From the NCBI RefSeq assembly GCF_000425945.1, contig NZ_AUEK01000014.1, forward strand, positions 1 to 64,000: 64,000 bases of DNA. Reading direction: 5' to 3'. This DNA comes from Candidatus Solirubrobacter pratensis. Lineage in GTDB: Bacteria > Actinomycetota > Thermoleophilia > Solirubrobacterales > Solirubrobacteraceae. Below, one piece after another: positions 22,915 through 31,216 of the stretch; the stretch's first letter is position 1, and the number at the start of each line of letters is the position of its first letter. A program made the translations under genes and the position numbers. The notes below the pieces were generated by a model. It made no database searches. It worked only from the letters and a program-made list of their open reading frames with translations, and was not told where the DNA came from.

Positions 22915-24104
22915 CCTCTCTTGCGGGTTTCGCAGTCCGCCGCGATCTTCGTGCGCCTGCGGTTGCCGGCGAAGCGCGAGACGACGACGGTGTCGTTGCC
23001 GGGGCCGCACGAGATGCGCGCGCTGCCCTTGCCGATGATCGCGGTGATCGAGTCGGCGCCGGCGCCCGCGACGACGCGCGTGGCGCCGCCCGCGGTGACG
23101 CGGATCGTGTCGTTGCCGCCGCCGCCGAAGATCGTGCTCGAGACGCCGTTGCCCTGCAGGAAGTCGTCGCCGTCGCCGCCCATCAGCGTGTTGCGGCCGC
23201 GGCCGCCGTAGATCGTGTCGGCGCCGAAGCCGCCGCTGATGAAGTCCCGCTGGCCGCCGCCCTTCGCGCCTGTGTGGCGCGCGTCGCCCCACAGGACGTC
23301 GTCGCCGCCCTCGCCATAGAGCTTGTTGGAGCCGCCCTGCCCGTTGAGCCGGTCGTTGCGCGTGCCGCCGTGCTTGGTCCCGTCGCCCGACCAGGTGATG
23401 CCGCGCGTCGGGTCCGCCTCCGGCGCCTGCTCGACCACCGTCTCGCAGTTGACGATCCTGCCCTCGCGTAGGGCCTGCTGGTTGGAGACGCCGCCCGGCC
23501 GTTTGCGCGGGTTGATGAAGAGGGTGTCGGCGCCGTCGCCGCAGTCGACGCTCGTCACGGCGCTGCCGGAGTTGACGAAGACCTGGTCGTTCCCCGGGCC
23601 GGCATCGATCCGGTCCGGGCCGGTGCCGGAGTGGATCGTGTCGTCGCCGTTGCCGCCGAACAGGTCGTCGCCGCCCGAGCCGCCGTCGATCGCGTCGTTG
23701 CCGTCGCCGCCGATGATGCGGTCGGGGGCCTCGTTGCCGCTCAGCGAGTCGTCGCCCGTGCCGCCCGCGAGCGTGTCGTGGCCGACGCCGCCGAGCAGGA
23801 TGTCGTTGCCGTTCCCGCCGTCGGCGTCGTCGTCGCCAGAGCCGCCGTTGATCGTGTCGTTGCCGTCGCCGCCGTCGAGCTCGTCGGGGCCGGTGTCGCC
23901 CGTCAGGGTGTCGTCGCCGCCGAGACCGCGGATCATGTCGTGGCCGCCGAGGCCTGAGATGTTGTCGGTGGCGGCCGTTCCCGTCAGCGTCTGTGCGGCG
24001 TTGGAGCCCACGATCGTCTTGGCGGTGGCGGTGGCGGTGGCGGTGTACGTCGAAGCCGCGGCAAGAGTGAGCAGCAGCGCGGAGCGGATGTGTTGATTGG
24101 ACAC
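22911..24104 (-). CDS. Secreted RTX-like calcium-binding repeat protein
   Basis: 397 residues with an N-terminal signal peptide (SALLLTLAAASTYTATATATA). Most of the length is nonapeptide repeats of the GGxGxDxL type (GGDGNDTINGGSGDD, GGNGDDTIHSGTGPD and others) in two blocks, residues ~45-180 and ~235-350, which form calcium-loaded beta rolls. Between and after are non-repeat beta segments, including a Cys-rich strand VTSVDCGDGADTL. No catalytic domain is visible. It is probably a calcium-binding surface or matrix protein; secretion is by signal peptide, not by type I export as in classical RTX toxins. Confidence 0.85.
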   Translation of the reverse strand: MSNQHIRSALLLTLAAASTYTATATATAKTIVGSNAAQTLTGTAATDNISGLGGHDMIRGLGGDDTLTGDTGPDELDGGDGNDTINGGSGDDDADGGNGNDILLGGVGHDTLAGGTGDDSLSGNEAPDRIIGGDGNDAIDGGSGGDDLFGGNGDDTIHSGTGPDRIDAGPGNDQVFVNSGSAVTSVDCGDGADTLFINPRKRPGGVSNQQALREGRIVNCETVVEQAPEADPTRGITWSGDGTKHGGTRNDRLNGQGGSNKLYGEGGDDVLWGDARHTGAKGGGQRDFISGGFGADTIYGGRGRNTLMGGDGDDFLQGNGVSSTIFGGGGNDTIRVTAGGATRVVAGAGADSITAIIGKGSARISCGPGNDTVVVSRFAGNRRRTKIAADCETRKRG

Positions 24105-24127
24105 CCCCGGTACTTTGGCGAACGCCC

Positions 24128-25345
24128 TCAGGCGGGCGTCGGGGCACCGAGCCCCGCGTCGCGCGCGATCGCGCCGGCCTCGCCGCGTGAGCCCGCGCCG
24201 AGCTTGGAGAGCACGTTGGCGACGTGGAACTTGACGGTGTTCTCGGAGATCGAGAGCTCCCCGGCGATCTGCCGGTTGCGGCGCCCGCGGGCGAGGTGCT
24301 CGAGCACCTCGAGCTCGCGCGGGTTGAGCGCCGCGAGCGGACCCGCCGGGCGCCCCGGCAGCGCCGGGCCGAGCGGCAGCCGCGCCTGCACGTGCGTCCC
24401 CCAGCCGGGCACGCTGTCGATCTCCAGGTCGCCGTCGAGCGCGCGGGCGCGGTCGGCCAGGCCATGCATCGCGAGGCCCTGGCGCGCGAGCTCGCCCGGC
24501 CCGTCGTCGCGGACGCTGACGCGGAGCTCCTCGCCGAGCTCCCAGCCGACGCGGATGCGGCGGACGCCCTCCTGCTCGAGCATCGTCAGCACGGCCCCGC
24601 GCACGATCGCGCGGCCGGCCTGGGCGACGGTGCTCGGCAGCCGGCCGTCCGAGCCGGGTCCGGCAAGCTCGATCTCGGTCGAGCCGTAGCGGACGAGCGG
24701 GCGCAGCTCGTCGCGCAGCAGCGCGAACGCCTGCTCGGCCGGCTCGTCCGACAGCTCGCGTTCGCGCTCGCCCGTGGCGCGCAGCTCGACGAGCGCGGAG
24801 GCCGCGAGGTCGGTCGCCGCGCGGCGGGCCGCGCCGTCGTCGAGGTCGCGCGCCCGCAGCGTGCCGAGCAGGGCGGAGAGGGCGGCGCCGTGGGCGTCGG
24901 CAAGCTCGGCGGTCACGCGGGCGCGCTCGCTCGCCGCGTGGCGCGAGGCGGCGAGGTCGACCGGCTCGGCGTCCTCGAGCCGCTGGTCCAGCGTCGCGGC
25001 GACGAGCGCCCAGACGCCCTTGAGGATGCGCAGCGCCGTGTCATCGAGTGGCGCGGCGCTTTCGCGCACGAGCACGAGAAGCGAGCCGTTGCCGCCCGCG
25101 ACGGCCGCGATGGCGATCACCGGCCGGCGCTCGCCTCCGACCGGCGCGCTGCCCTGCCACACGTCGCCGACCGGGATGGTGGCGGCGAGCTGCGCCAGCT
25201 CGCCGGTCGTGATCCGGCCCGCGACGTCCGCGTCGCCGTGCGCGAGCATCGGCGAGCGCGCGCAGGCGCCGGCGAGCACGGCGGCGGCACGGTGGGGGAC
25301 CACGGGGGCCAGGGCGGCCGAGAGCTGCGGTGTAAGGTCGTCCAC
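24128..25345 (-). CDS. LuxR-family regulator fused to a degenerate histidine-kinase core
   Basis: 405 residues. The N-terminal ~140 residues resemble a GAF-like sensor. Then comes a HisKA_3/HATPase-like unit: ERARVTAELADAHG sits where the dimerisation helix should read ERxRIARELHD, so the phospho-accepting His is Ala; the N-box is also lost, but VRDDGPGELARQG and GLADRARALDGDLEI keep the ATP-lid region. The last ~70 residues are a LuxR helix-turn-helix (LNPRELEVLEHLARGRRNRQ, ISENTVKFHVANVLSKLGAG). GTG 25345 is chosen; GTG 25369 is possible. It is divergent from the YceI gene by ~100 bp. Likely a one-component regulator. Confidence 0.83.
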   Translation of the reverse strand: MDDLTPQLSAALAPVVPHRAAAVLAGACARSPMLAHGDADVAGRITTGELAQLAATIPVGDVWQGSAPVGGERRPVIAIAAVAGGNGSLLVLVRESAAPLDDTALRILKGVWALVAATLDQRLEDAEPVDLAASRHAASERARVTAELADAHGAALSALLGTLRARDLDDGAARRAATDLAASALVELRATGERERELSDEPAEQAFALLRDELRPLVRYGSTEIELAGPGSDGRLPSTVAQAGRAIVRGAVLTMLEQEGVRRIRVGWELGEELRVSVRDDGPGELARQGLAMHGLADRARALDGDLEIDSVPGWGTHVQARLPLGPALPGRPAGPLAALNPRELEVLEHLARGRRNRQIAGELSISENTVKFHVANVLSKLGAGSRGEAGAIARDAGLGAPTPA

Positions 25346-25410
25346 ATCAGAAAGGATAGCTCGAACCACCCGAAGTGATGGCTGTAAGTCGGCGCCACCT
25401 ACCCGAGTAT

Positions 25411-25424
25411 GTTGTGCAAGCAAC
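25411..25424. promoter_or_regulatory. Putative MarR-type operator before YceI
   Basis: GTTGTGCAAGCAAC has 4-bp arms around six bases and overlaps a -10-like TATGTT (25408-25413), 21 bp before the YceI start. Similar TTGTGCAAGCAA-like dyads are used by MarR/DUF24 repressors of electrophile-stress genes; the assignment here is a guess. Confidence 0.35.
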
Positions 25425-25444
25425 TACTTCACGGGGAGCATCCA

Positions 25445-25999
25445 ATGACCGCCATCAACACCACGACCAGCGTTCCGACCGGTACCTGGACCGTCGATCC
25501 GGCGCATTCGCGCGTCGAGTTCGCCGTCAAGCACATGGGCATCGCCACCGTGCGCGGGAACTTCGGCGCCTTCGACGGCAAGCTCGTGATCGGCGAGGAC
25601 GGCGCGCACGCGTCCGGCACGGTCGAGACCGCGTCGATCAACACCGACGAGCCGCAGCGCGACGACCACCTGCGTTCGGCCGACTTCTTCGACGCCGAGG
25701 CCAACCCGCAGATCACGTTCGCGTCGACCAGCATCACGCCCGTCGACGACGAGACGTTCCGCATCACGGGCGACCTGATCATGCACGGGATCACGCGCCC
25801 GATCACGCTGCACGCGGAGGTCCAAGGCACCGACATCGACCCGTGGGGCAACGAGCGCGTCGGCCTCGAGATCACCGGCCAGCTGAGCCGCGGCGACTGG
25901 GAGATGAAGTTCAACCAGGCGCTCGGCAGTGGCAACATGCTGGTCTCCGACAAGGTCAAGCTCGCGCTCGACATCTCCGCGATCAAGCAGGCCGCCTAA
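25445..25999 (+). CDS. YceI-family lipid-binding protein
   Basis: 184-residue lipocalin-like beta-barrel. The family marks are WTVDPAHSRVEFAVKHMGIA, VRGNFGAFDG, DDHLRSADFFDAEANPQITF and GDLIMHGITRPITL. It lacks a signal peptide, as is usual for the actinobacterial form, and binds polyisoprenoid or other amphiphilic molecules. ATG 25445 is preceded by a GGGGAG-like site. It is followed after 3 bp by two VOC genes, so the three form an operon; quinone or catechol stress is a plausible theme. Confidence 0.92.
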   Translation: MTAINTTTSVPTGTWTVDPAHSRVEFAVKHMGIATVRGNFGAFDGKLVIGEDGAHASGTVETASINTDEPQRDDHLRSADFFDAEANPQITFASTSITPVDDETFRITGDLIMHGITRPITLHAEVQGTDIDPWGNERVGLEITGQLSRGDWEMKFNQALGSGNMLVSDKVKLALDISAIKQAA

Positions 26000-26002
26000 G
26001 CC

Positions 26003-26848
26003 ATGACCAGTCCCGCCACCACGCCCGCGCTGGCCGCCACGACGCGGCTCCGCGCCACCCACCTCACGGTCTCCGACCTCGATCGCTCGCTGGGCTTCTA
26101 CCAGGACGCCATCGGGCTCCGGGTCCACGCGCACGAGGACGGCGTCGCGAGGCTCGGGGCGGGTGGCGAGGACGTGCTGGCGCTGCACGAGGACGTGGCG
26201 GCCCGGCCTGCGGGCCGCCACGCAGGCCTCTACCACGTCGCGCTGCTGTATCCCTCGCGCGAGGAGCTCGCGTTCGCCGTCGACCGGCTGGTGCGCACGC
26301 GCACGCCGGTCGAGGGCATGTCCGACCACCAGACGCACGAGGCGATCTACCTCCCGGATCCCGACGGCAACGGGCTCGAGCTGGCGGCCGACCGGCCGCG
26401 GTCGGCGTGGCCGGCTGGGCTCGGCTACTCCGGCGGTCCGGCGCCGCTGGACGTCGAGGGCCTGTATTCGCTGGCGCGCGGCGCCGAGGTGCCGCGGTTC
26501 GTCGGGCCGGGCTTCAAGACCGGGCACCTGCACCTGCACGTCTCGGACCTCGCGGCCGCGCGCGACTTCTATCGCGACGTGATCGGCTTCGAGGTCCAGT
26601 TCGAGATGCCGACCGCGGCGTTCCTGTCTGCCGGCGGCTATCACCATCACATCGCCGTCAACACCTGGCGCGGCCCCGGCGTCCCGCCGGTGCCCGGCGG
26701 GGGCGTCGCCGGCATGCGCCACTGGACCGTCGTCGTCACGCCTGAGGACCTGGCGGCGGTCGCCGAGCGCGCCGGAGCCGCGCCGGCCGGTGGCGCACTC
26801 GAGCTGCCCGATCCGTCCGGCAACGTCATCCGCCTGGAGGCCTCGTGA
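26003..26848 (+). CDS. VOC-family dioxygenase, CatE-like
   Basis: 281 residues with two VOC modules (residues ~17-135 and ~170-275). Ligand-bearing segments: RLRATHLTVSDLDRSLGFY, HAGLYHVALLYPSREE, DPDGNGLELAADRP, and in the second half GHLHLHVSDLAAARDFY and GGYHHHIAVNTWRG, DPSGNVIRLEAS. This is the CatE/YfiE pattern of catechol 2,3-dioxygenases, in which His, His, Glu bind iron. Its stop overlaps the next VOC start (GTGA). Substrate unknown; the family includes catechol detoxification enzymes. Confidence 0.85.
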   Translation: MTSPATTPALAATTRLRATHLTVSDLDRSLGFYQDAIGLRVHAHEDGVARLGAGGEDVLALHEDVAARPAGRHAGLYHVALLYPSREELAFAVDRLVRTRTPVEGMSDHQTHEAIYLPDPDGNGLELAADRPRSAWPAGLGYSGGPAPLDVEGLYSLARGAEVPRFVGPGFKTGHLHLHVSDLAAARDFYRDVIGFEVQFEMPTAAFLSAGGYHHHIAVNTWRGPGVPPVPGGGVAGMRHWTVVVTPEDLAAVAERAGAAPAGGALELPDPSGNVIRLEAS

Positions 26849-27369
26849 GCATCACGCCGAGCGCGCCCGCGCCGAACCCGATCGATCCGCGCACGACGAT
26901 CGGCCACGTTCACCTGCGCACGTCGGACATCGACCGCGTGCGCGGGTTCTACGTCGACGTGCTCGGCTTCGACGTCGTCTTCGAGGCCCGCGACGTGCCG
27001 GGGTGGGGGACGACCGGCGACGTCCTGTTCCTGTCGGCCGGCGGCTACCACCACCACCTCGGCTTCAACACCTGGAAGTCGGCCGGCGGTCCGCCGCAGC
27101 CGGACGGCGTCGCCGGGTTGCACCACGTCGCGATCCTGTACCCGTCGCGGGCGGCGCTCGCCGACGCGGTGCGGCGGCTGCAGGCGGTCGACTGGCCGCT
27201 GCGTCAGCTCGCCGACCACGGCACGCACGAGGCGGTCTATGTGACCGATCCCGACGGCAACGACGTCGAGCTCTACTGGGATCGCCCGGCCGACCAGTGG
27301 CCGGTCGACGCCGAGGGCAGGCTCGCGTTCGCGGGCGGCCAGCTGGATCTGGAGGACCTGCTCCGCTGA
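26845..27369 (+). CDS. VOC-family protein
   Basis: 174 residues with repeated VOC half-motifs, TIGHVHLRTSDIDRVRGFY, GGYHHHLGFNTWKS, GLHHVAILYPSRAALADAV and DPDGNDVELYWDRP. It resembles the second module of the preceding protein and may act on the same class of compound. The N-terminal sequence SAPAPNPIDPRTTIGHVHLR is standard for this small family. Coupled translation by GTGA overlap. Confidence 0.8.
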   Translation: MSITPSAPAPNPIDPRTTIGHVHLRTSDIDRVRGFYVDVLGFDVVFEARDVPGWGTTGDVLFLSAGGYHHHLGFNTWKSAGGPPQPDGVAGLHHVAILYPSRAALADAVRRLQAVDWPLRQLADHGTHEAVYVTDPDGNDVELYWDRPADQWPVDAEGRLAFAGGQLDLEDLLR

Positions 27370-27409
27370 AGGGGTCACAAACGGCGGCCGTTCCTGTAGT
27401 AGAGGGGCG

Positions 27410-27967
27410 GTGAGGTCGTATGCGGACGCGAGCGATGACGCGCTGCTTGGTTGGACGCCCGGGGACCCCGATGCGTTCGGCGCGTTCTATCGCCGCCACG
27501 AGGACTCGGTGCTGCGCTACATGGTCGCGCGCGTCCGCGACGGCGAGCTGGCCGCCGACCTGACGGCGGAGACCTTCGCCGCGGCGCTGATCAGCGCGCC
27601 GCGCTTCCGCCCGCGCCCCGAGCCTGCGACGGCGTGGCTGTTCGGGATCGCCCGCAACGTGCTCCGCTCCAGCCTCGAGCGCCGCCGCGTCGACGACCGC
27701 GCGCGGCGCCGGCTGGGGATGCCGCCGCTCGAGTTGAGCGACGAGGACGTCTCGGGGATCGAGGCGCTGCTGGCGGACGTGACGGCGCGCCAGATGCTCG
27801 AGGGGCTGCCGGTCGATCAGGCGGGGGCGATCCAGGCGCGCTTCCTCGAGGACGCCTCCTACGAGGACATCGCCCGCCGGCTGAGCTGCTCGGAGGCGGT
27901 CGTGCGCAAGCGCGTCAGCCGCGGGCTCGCGACGCTGCGGGCGCGCTACAAGGGGAGCGGCGCGTGA
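27410..27967 (+). CDS. ECF-type sigma-70 factor
   Basis: 185 residues. Region 2: GDPDAFGAFYRRHEDSVLRY and ATAWLFGIARNVLRSSLERR; region 4: DASYEDIARRLSCSEAVVRK followed by RVSRGLATLRARYKG. GTG 27410 has GAGGGG upstream. The stop overlaps the next start (GTGA), whose product is a single-pass membrane protein placed as a cognate anti-sigma factor. Confidence 0.88.
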   Translation: MRSYADASDDALLGWTPGDPDAFGAFYRRHEDSVLRYMVARVRDGELAADLTAETFAAALISAPRFRPRPEPATAWLFGIARNVLRSSLERRRVDDRARRRLGMPPLELSDEDVSGIEALLADVTARQMLEGLPVDQAGAIQARFLEDASYEDIARRLSCSEAVVRKRVSRGLATLRARYKGSGA

Positions 27968-28602
27968 GCCGGCTGCCGATGCTCGAGGCGCAGCTGGTGG
28001 CCGCGGCAGCCCGGCAGCGGCCGCGGGCTCGGGCTCGGGCGCGCGGACCGCGGCGGATCGCCATCGGGCTCGTCGCCGTCGCGGCGGCCGCGGCGGCGCT
28101 GCTGCTGTTCGTCCCGCGGCGCGAGCAGGTCCCGGCGACGCCGCCCGTGAAGGGCGTCCCCGCGGCGACGCTCGTCCTGTCGCATGCGCTGACGACGGCG
28201 CCGAAGCCTCCCCGCGCCCCGTACGGCCGCGTCCGCCACGAAGCGCTGCCCGCCGTCGCGGCGGGCATCGAGGCGCGGACGCCGTATCCGCCCGGGATGC
28301 GCGACCACTTCGACTGGGCCGCCAGGCCTGCAGACCCCAGCGCCATGTCCTCGATCAACTTCCGCGCGGACGTGCAGGCGCTCGTCGAGTACCGCGCGTA
28401 CTGCCTCTGGTTGAAGTACTGGCTGAGGGGCGCCGACATGGCCGGCGCGGCGTCCGTGATCGCCGACATCCCGAGCTGGCCGACACGGCGCCAGACCGAC
28501 GCCTACGAGCTGCGCGTCCAGGGAGCGATCCAGACGGCGGTCCGCAGCGGCGACGCCGCGCCCGTGCGGCGCGAGGTCGAGCTGAACTGCCGCGGGGTCT
28601 AG
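27964..28602 (+). CDS. Single-pass membrane protein, putative anti-sigma partner
   Basis: 212 residues: a short basic N-terminus, one transmembrane helix (IAIGLVAVAAAAAALLLFV, ~residues 36-54) and an extracellular domain with two Cys (YRAYCLWLKYW and ELNCRGV). No zinc-finger (HxxxCxxC) is present, so it is not a ZAS anti-sigma factor. Its overlap with an ECF sigma gene suggests it controls that sigma; many ECF genes are also followed by unrelated membrane sensors. I do not recognise the extracellular domain. Confidence 0.65.
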   Translation: MSRLPMLEAQLVAAAARQRPRARARARGPRRIAIGLVAVAAAAAALLLFVPRREQVPATPPVKGVPAATLVLSHALTTAPKPPRAPYGRVRHEALPAVAAGIEARTPYPPGMRDHFDWAARPADPSAMSSINFRADVQALVEYRAYCLWLKYWLRGADMAGAASVIADIPSWPTRRQTDAYELRVQGAIQTAVRSGDAAPVRREVELNCRGV

Positions 28603-28933
28603 GCGCGGGCGCGGGGCTCCGCGGTTCGAGGCGATTCGCGCGGCGTGGCCGCGCGGCGGGCTCGCGCCGCCTGCGGCCCTTCGACGTCGCGGTCGCGCGG
28701 CGGGCTCGCCGCCTGCGGCCGTTCGACGTCGCGGTCGCGCGGCGGGCTCTCGCCGCCCGCGGCCGTTCGACGTCGCGGTCGCGCGGCAGGCTCGCCGCCT
28801 GCGGCCGTTCGACGTCGCGGTCGCGCGGCGGGCTCTCGCCGCCCGCGGCCCTTCGCCGCGCGTTCGCGTCGCACTCGCGCGCCTTTACGCGCGGGCTCTG
28901 ACCGCCGGCGGTTTGCGCAGCGCGGTCGCGCGG
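28603..28933. other. 331-bp gap with tandem repeats, no gene
   Basis: Between the anti-sigma-like gene and paaX. It holds a 42/44-bp tandem repeat (28680-28850) in extremely GC-rich DNA. Open frames exist on both strands, but they give low-complexity Arg/Pro/Ala peptides with no start site. I see no gene. Confidence 0.6.
28680..28850. repeat. Tandem repeat, 42/44-bp units, four copies
   Basis: The block TTCGACGTCGCGGTCGCG recurs at 28680, 28722, 28766 and 28808 (spacings 42, 44, 42), separated by alternating CTCGCCGCCTGCGG and CTCTCGCCGCCCGC segments. The higher-order unit is therefore about 86 bp. Copies differ by few bases. Confidence 0.85.
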
Positions 28934-29749
28934 TCAGCCTCCGCCGCCCGCGAGCGAGTCGAAGTGGGCCTGCGCGGCGGGCGCCCAGCTGTCGTGGCGG
29001 GCGCGGAACAGCTCGTAGGCGCGCGGGCGCGGCCAGTCGGCGGGGAGCAGGTCGTCCGGCAGGTCCGGGTCGATGAATGGGAACCGCCGCCACGCGTGCA
29101 CGAGCGCGGTCTGGGCGGCGAAGATCGCGGGCGCCTCGCCGGGCGAGGGTTCGGCGAAGTCGGCCAGGAACTGGTCGTAGTGCTCGCGCAGCTCCGGCAG
29201 GTCCCATGCCTCCTCGATCACCTTGGCGGTGTCGCCCAGCCCGCCCATCTCGGCTCGGAACGAGAGCAGCTGGGCGGGCGGCTCCGGCTTGATGAGCGTC
29301 TCGCGGTCCACGTGCGGGGTGATCCAGAGGCCGCCGCCGAGCGAGCCGAACCCCGCCCACGCCAGCTGGGTCGTGAGGCGGTGCCGGAGCTCCCGCCGCT
29401 GCTCGGGCACCCGCAGGACCAGCAGCAGCCAGCGTCCGTCCCAGCTGACGGGGCGCCCGAACCCGTAGATGCGCCGGGCGCCGTCGCGGAGCAGCTCGGC
29501 GGACGCCGGCGTGAGCTTCATCCGCGACCGCCGCCCGATCCGCTCACCCTCCAACCACCCCTCGCGAGTGCTGCGCACGACCGCCTGCCGAGCGGCGGAG
29601 GGCGTGAACCCGAGCAGCCGCAACGAGCTGATCAGCGCCTCCTGCCACACCCCTTCAGGCCGGGGAAGCAGGTACTCGCCGAGCACCGTCAGCAACGTCG
29701 ACCGAGCCGCGGGGGCCCCGACCGAGCGGCGGCGCAACACGTCGTTCAC
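28934..29749 (-). CDS. PaaX-family transcriptional regulator
   Basis: 271 residues. The PaaX N-terminal helix-turn-helix is seen in ARSTLLTVLGEYLLPRPEGV and LRLLGFTPSAARQAVVRSTR with GWLEGERIGRRSRMKLTPAS; the PaaX C-terminal domain follows (WDGRWLLLVLRVPEQRRELR, LAWAGFGSLGGGLWITP). The family represses phenylacetate genes and binds phenylacetyl-CoA or a related acyl-CoA. No paa genes are near, so the target may be the aromatic-acid operon 3.7 kb away. GTG 29749. Repeat arrays lie on both sides. Confidence 0.9.
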   Translation of the reverse strand: MNDVLRRRSVGAPAARSTLLTVLGEYLLPRPEGVWQEALISSLRLLGFTPSAARQAVVRSTREGWLEGERIGRRSRMKLTPASAELLRDGARRIYGFGRPVSWDGRWLLLVLRVPEQRRELRHRLTTQLAWAGFGSLGGGLWITPHVDRETLIKPEPPAQLLSFRAEMGGLGDTAKVIEEAWDLPELREHYDQFLADFAEPSPGEAPAIFAAQTALVHAWRRFPFIDPDLPDDLLPADWPRPRAYELFRARHDSWAPAAQAHFDSLAGGGG

Positions 29750-30029
29750 GAGCTGGGAAGCTATTCGCCGGACCGGTCGGAGCGACGAGTCGCGTCCCGA
29801 GCGCTGCCGACGGCGGGCAGAGCGAGGGCCGCGCGCGTTGACTGCTGGAGCGGGGGCGATGCCGGCGATGACGCGGTGCGCGGCGCGGTGATCGTCGTGG
29901 CGCGGCGGTTGCGCGGTGCGAGCCGTCGTTGCCGCGGCGGGATCGGCAAACGGCGGGCAGTAACGAGGTGGGGCGGGTCGCCATGCCGGCGCGCGAGGCC
30001 GCGTGATCGTTTTTTCGCGGGCCGCCGAA

Positions 30030-30079
30030 GGGGTGCGTCACGTTTATCGATACATAGCTTGAGAAACGTGACGCACCCC
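30030..30079. repeat. Perfect 16-bp inverted repeat with 18-base loop
   Basis: GGGGTGCGTCACGTTT (30030-30045) and AAACGTGACGCACCCC (30064-30079) are exact reverse complements. The 18-base spacer is AT-rich (ATCGATACATAGCTTGAG) in an otherwise very GC-rich region. It lies ~280 bp upstream of paaX and ~1.2 kb from HxlR. Could be a strong hairpin (terminator or small RNA), a dyad binding site, or a mobile REP/MITE-like unit. Not assignable by sequence alone. Confidence 0.75.
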
Positions 30080-30265
30080 CCACACGGCGCGAGCGAGAGT
30101 GATCGAACATGCGCGTTCACCGGGTCCCAGTGAGAGAACGTGGTCGATCGTCACGGCGCGGTCCGACACTCGCGGAGATCGAGCGGGGCGGCCGCACCGC
30201 GCGTCCGCGTCACCGCCCCGGCGCGGGTCGGCCGCGCTCATGTCGCCGGCCGGCGGATACGGCGC

Positions 30266-30560
30266 GGTCGTCCTCCTGAGCGGCCAAAGGCGGGACAGAC
30301 GCTCTCCTTAGTGCGCAGTTGCGAGCCCGGGGAGCCCCGACGCGGCGGTCTCGACGCATGGCCGGTTCTCGCGGCGGTCGTCCTCCTAAGCGGCCGGAGG
30401 CAAGACAGCCGCTCGCCGTCGTGTGCAGTTCCGAGCCCGGGGAGCCCCGACGCGGCGGTCTCGACGCATGGCCGGTTCTCGCTGCGGTCGTCCTCCCCGA
30501 GCGGCCGGAGGCAAGACAGCCGCCTCTCCTCATTGCGCAGTTTCGAGCCCGGCGGGCGGC
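30266..30560. repeat. Tandem repeat, 110-bp units, ~2.6 copies
   Basis: Units begin GGTCGTCCTCC at 30266, 30376 and 30486. Each contains AGCGGCC, GACAG, then CGAGCCCGG and, in the first two copies, GACGCGGCGGTCTCGACGCA. The third copy breaks off in GAGCCCGGCGGG near 30560. Copies differ mainly in the middle 20 bases. Confidence 0.85.
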
Positions 30561-30644
30561 CGCGCGGGCAAGCCTTGCGCACCGGGCAGGAGGCGCGCGG
30601 AGATCGCCGGTGGATTGCGGCGCAGGCCGCGGAGGGTCATGCGG

Positions 30645-31110
30645 GCCGCGGGGCGCCGGCCGCCGAGGGAGGGCGCGCGGCGATCGCCGGTCGGGTCCCC
30701 GCGCGGGCCGGCCCGCTGACACGGCCCGAGTCGCCGGCCGCCGAGGGACGGCGCGCGGCGACCGCCGGTGGGGTCGCCGCGCGGGCCGGCCCGCTGAACA
30801 CGGCGCGAGTCGCCGGCCGCCGCGCGACGGCGCGCGGCGACCGCCGGTGGGGTCGCCGCGCGGGCCGGCCCGCTGAACACGGCGCGCGTCGCCGGCCGCC
30901 GAGGGACGAGCGCGGCGATCGCCGGTGGGGTCCACGCGCGGGCCGGCCCGCTGGCACGGCGCGAGTCGCCGGCCGCCGCGCGACGGCGCGCGGCGATCGC
31001 CGGTCGGGTCGCCGCGCGGGCCGGCCCGCTGACACGGCGCGAGTCGCCAGCGGCCGCAGGGACGAGCGCGGCGATCGCCGGTGGGATCGCCGCGCGGACT
31101 GGCCCGCGGA
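30645..31110. repeat. Tandem repeat, 78-bp units, about six copies
   Basis: The block GGGCCGGCCCGCT recurs at 30706, 30784, 30863, 30941 and 31019, with a degenerate copy near 31097 (spacings 78-79 bp). Each unit also has GAGTCGCCGGCCGCC and GCGCGGCGATCGCCGGT with minor changes. Contains nested palindromes such as CCGGCC and CGCGCG. Borders are approximate. Confidence 0.85.
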
Positions 31111-31216
31111 GCTCGCGCCCCGCCGGCCGCCCGCGGAGATCGCGCCCCGCCGGCCGCCCGCGGAGATCGCGCCCCGCCGGCCGCTCGCGGAGATCGCGCC
31201 CCGCTGCCCGCTCGCG
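31110..31216. repeat. Tandem repeat, 27-bp units, four copies
   Basis: GAGATCGCGCCCCGCCGGCC recurs with GCGCC at 31116, 31143, 31170 and 31197 (27-bp period). It follows directly on the 78-bp array and ends about 70 bp before the HxlR start. Confidence 0.85.

Noticed and set aside
24090-24126. Possible RTX toxin with type I export
   Set aside because: The RTX-like protein has an N-terminal signal peptide and no adjacent ABC exporter genes.
28680-28850. CRISPR-like repeat
   Set aside because: Units follow each other without unique spacers. They are plain tandem repeats.
28599-29360. Minus-strand frame over the 42/44-bp repeats and paaX
   Set aside because: It is out of frame with PaaX, which has clear motifs, and the rest translates the repeats.
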